From Thielaviopsis euricoi (taxonomy: Eukaryota; Ascomycota; Sordariomycetes; Microascales; Ceratocystidaceae): a stretch of 64,000 nucleotides of DNA. Where the stretch lies: assembly GCA_001599615.1 (NCBI GenBank), contig BCHJ01000006.1, positions 250,744 to 314,743 on the forward strand, in the 5' to 3' direction. This document shows, piece by piece, positions 61,984 to 64,000 of this stretch (position 1 is its first letter; each line of letters starts with the position of its first letter). The translations under genes and the position numbers were made by a program. Below the pieces are notes generated by a model. It was not told where the DNA came from and searched no databases. It was given only the letters and a program-made list of their open reading frames with translations.

Positions 61984-63057
61984 ATGGACCCCCCTCCGCG
62001 CCCCAACGAAGTCGCCAGTCAGACCAAGCGCCAAGATCTCCCTCGCGTGCTCCACCAGTTCTGCCACTTCAAGCCGCAAAGCAGCTACCACTACCGCATC
62101 AGCGACCGTCCCTACACCCCGCGCCTGACCTCCTCGCAGCTCAGCCCGCCCGACTTTATCGTGCAGCACGTCGACCCCGTATGCGCCGCCGCCTACTACA
62201 AAGGCCCCAACGGCATGGCCATTCCCTACCTATGCCCTGCCCATACTAAGCGACCCGGTGGCGACTGGGAGACGGGCGTGCCCGGTGCCGAGGAAGAGCT
62301 GTGCCGCCGCAGCTCACTGTCGGCTTCGCTCAACTCCGCCGCCAGCTTCTACCCGCTGCCGGGCGACGGCGTCGTGTACTCGCCATGCGTCGTGGTGTTC
62401 CGTGAACAGGCCGACCGCTACACGCCCATGCCGCCCGACGCCTGGTTCGTCGTGCCCGTCATGAGCGTCGCGCCCGTGCGTCTGCCCAAGCTCAACACCA
62501 ACATCGGCAGCGCCGAGTCTAGCCTGCGCTACTGCTTTGCCGAAGAGCGCGCCCAGAGCCGCCAGGCCATGCAGGCCGGGCTCAAGGCAGTGCTGGCCGA
62601 GGGCTACACAGGTGTCGTCATTGGCGACTTTGGCCTCGGCCGCAACGGCCGGAATCCGCCGCGCGTTATGGCAGAGATGTGGCGCGAGCTGTTCCTCTAC
62701 GATCCGGATATCCGCGGCCAGTTCCGCACCGTCATCTTCGCCTTTTCTAGTCCCCATGTCAGCACCGAGGAACTCATTTACGAGGCTGCCGCCCGCGCGG
62801 CCAGTAAGGAGGCAAGCAAGGAGCGACGGCGCAGAGGCGACAGTTATGCAGTTAGTAGCTCTGTTAGTAGCAGCACGTCGCCCAGAGGCCCTGGCGACTA
62901 TGATTCTGCCGCCGCCGCTGCTGCTGCATATAGCACTGCGGGACGCCAGCGTGTAACTGACTTGGACATCTTCACAGCAATGTTCCATCCAGAGGAAATC
63001 CAGCGTGTTCTGGCCACAAGAGATCCGCGCTATGGTCTCAACATGCTTACTACTTAG
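61984..63057 (+). CDS. TIGR02452/DUF2263 protein (microbial-type poly(ADP-ribose) glycohydrolase-like)
   Basis: One exon, 357 aa. The PARG-like macrodomain family is shown by PGGDWETGVPGAEEELCRRSSL at 91-112, FYPLPGDGVVYSPCVVVFRE at 122-141, FVVPVMSVAPVRLP at 155-168 and VVIGDFGLGRNGRNPP at 211-226. Members with the full signature (GGG, then QEE) remove ADP-ribose polymers from proteins. Here the third Gly is Asp and the Gln is Ala, while Glu103 and Glu104 remain; I recall similar forms in other fungal homologues, so activity is uncertain. A low-complexity Ser/Ala insertion occupies about 268-322. The extreme C-terminus (DLDIFTAMFHPEEIQRVL) is ordered again. The ATG has a strong ACCATGG context. 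The open frame extends upstream through the poly-C tract, but no earlier ATG supports that. It converges with the Sec24-like gene. Confidence 0.85.
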   Translation: MDPPPRPNEVASQTKRQDLPRVLHQFCHFKPQSSYHYRISDRPYTPRLTSSQLSPPDFIVQHVDPVCAAAYYKGPNGMAIPYLCPAHTKRPGGDWETGVPGAEEELCRRSSLSASLNSAASFYPLPGDGVVYSPCVVVFREQADRYTPMPPDAWFVVPVMSVAPVRLPKLNTNIGSAESSLRYCFAEERAQSRQAMQAGLKAVLAEGYTGVVIGDFGLGRNGRNPPRVMAEMWRELFLYDPDIRGQFRTVIFAFSSPHVSTEELIYEAAARAASKEASKERRRRGDSYAVSSSVSSSTSPRGPGDYDSAAAAAAAYSTAGRQRVTDLDIFTAMFHPEEIQRVLATRDPRYGLNMLTT

Positions 63058-63470
63058 GCCTGTGGCTGGTTTGGTAGCTTCTGGTCTGCAGGTCAGACTG
63101 TGTGTGGCTTGGTTGGCTGGCTGGCTGGCTGGCTGGTTGGTTGGTTATATCGGTAGGAGTTTTTGTCTAATACAATGAATGCTTTGTTTTCTGCTTTCAC
63201 ATCGTGCCCAGAAATCAACCGTGTATGTTTGTAACCGCAAGTAAAAGACAGCCGGGCGTATTCTTCTTCTCATAGTCTTTCCTCTGTAAAAGTCTCTGGT
63301 CACAGGTTCAAATCACATTTAGCATCAATAACATGGAATTCCTGATTATATTTTCATCTTTCCCACCGTGTCTGCATTGCTTACCGCATACCAGTCTCTC
63401 ATGCCACAATGGAAATAACACTATAGATACACATGCTCTCCCTTCGCACAGCCTACCTTCTCCTCTTTGC
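63058..63470. other. Convergent intergenic region
   Basis: This 413 bp separates the 3' ends of the PARG-like and Sec24-like genes. It contains a GGCT/GGTT tetranucleotide repeat at 63113-63146. Nothing else is visible. Confidence 0.6.
63113..63146 (+). repeat. (TGGC)n tetranucleotide repeat
   Basis: TGGC is repeated about six times and followed by TTGG units, just past the PARG-like stop codon, probably within its 3' UTR. Confidence 0.85.
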
Positions 63471-64000
63471 TTAGTGCCAGTAGGGCGGTCTCAAGCCCGA
63501 AAACGCCGAATCACCACCGTCTTCTCGTTTACGATGTCCGCTCAACTAAAGAGAAAAAAAAAGAAGAAACAGTTAGCAATCAGTGATCTTGAGAAGAACA
63601 CAACATTCAACTTCGCCGCCAAGTTCAGTTACACAGAGATCCTGCTCATCAGATTGCTTACCTCAAGTTGCACAGACTTGTGGATGTGCACCAACCAGTC
63701 CACATAGCTCTGTGCCTCATTGTTGCGATCCTCCACCAACAACCGCGCAAACTCAAACTCGGCACCATCGAGTCCCTGGCGCGCAATCTGGATCGTCAGC
63801 GCCTTGGATCCGCGCAGTGCCTTGAGGAACTCTACAATGTTGCGCACCTGCGCATTCAGGTGCGTCTGCAGCACCGGCAGATCCGCCATGTAAGGGTCGA
63901 CATCCTTGAGCGCCGTGTACTGCTCGCCTAGCAGATCGGCAACCAGGTTGGGCGACGTCTGTGCGTGCAGCCACAGGATGCACACCTGGCCGTTATCAAC
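63471..64000 (-). CDS. Sec24-family COPII coat protein, C-terminal part (partial)
   Basis: The gene runs off the right edge. Two exons are visible, 64000-63662 (open at the edge, phase 0) and 63545-63471, with a 116-nt intron (GTAAGC...TTTAG). They encode 136 residues. The pattern fits the Sec24 C-terminal gelsolin-like domain and tail: ILWLHAQTSPNLVADLLG, then LPVLQTHLNAQVRNIVEFLK, then EFEFARLLVEDRNNEAQSYV and DWLVHIHKSVQ. Sec24 proteins select cargo in the COPII coat at ER exit sites. LP.L.THLNAQVRNI and the wording of the end seem closer to the Lst1/Sfb3 paralogue than to Sec24 proper, but this is from memory. The last exon (24 codons) ends GLRPPYWH. If the intron is kept, a different ten-residue end results. 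Confidence 0.8.

Noticed and set aside
1..64000. Secondary-metabolite or catabolic gene cluster
   Set aside because: An MFS transporter, an oxidase and a regulator are present but lie many kilobases apart among housekeeping genes, with no backbone synthase or tailoring enzymes.
1..64000. CRISPR arrays or bacterial operons
   Set aside because: Spliced genes and a eukaryotic tRNA show nuclear fungal DNA. The short tandem repeats have no spacers.

Overview
This window is nuclear DNA of a filamentous ascomycete (Pezizomycotina). The evidence is short GT-AG introns (about 50-140 nt, one of 509 nt), a NoxB-type NADPH oxidase, a WOPR/Pac2-type regulator, a fungal rhodopsin-domain membrane protein, an allantoate-permease-type MFS transporter and a eukaryotic tRNA-Glu. 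The class is not resolved from sequence alone. I find ten protein genes, the last cut by the window edge, and one tRNA gene. The density is low for such a fungus: about one gene per 6 kb.

Layout. 1-6.9 kb: a rhodopsin-domain seven-helix protein (+) converges with a five-exon MFS transporter (-). 7.0-8.5 kb: a single-pass Ser/Thr-rich surface protein resembling a wall-stress sensor (-), followed by a 7.4 kb gene desert containing an assembly gap in poly-C. 15.9-17.7 kb: noxB (-). 23.2-24.4 kb: a Ubc4/5-type ubiquitin-conjugating enzyme (-). 25.7-27.2 kb: mitochondrial glutaryl-CoA dehydrogenase (-). 32.9-34.4 kb: the WOPR regulator (-), whose upstream side is a 21 kb region with no credible protein gene and a single tRNA-Glu(CTC). 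55.5-57.3 kb: mitochondrial-type asparaginyl-tRNA synthetase (-). 62.0-63.1 kb: a PARG-like (TIGR02452/DUF2263) protein (+), with a run of 39 C just before its ATG. 63.5-64.0 kb: the 3' end of a Sec24-family COPII gene (-).

The genes do not form a biosynthetic cluster or an obvious pathway. Several (NoxB, the WOPR factor, the surface protein, the rhodopsin-domain protein) belong to families that act in signalling and development. The others are housekeeping (Ubc4, GCDH, AsnRS, Sec24). Intergenic DNA is rich in homopolymers and decayed pentanucleotide repeats, and I saw no transposon coding sequence. Exon boundaries were deduced by hand from reading frame, GT-AG signals and family conservation. 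I see no clear previously undescribed system. The most interesting non-coding signals are the long WOPR upstream region, the poly-C tract at a start codon, and the recurrent pentamer repeats.
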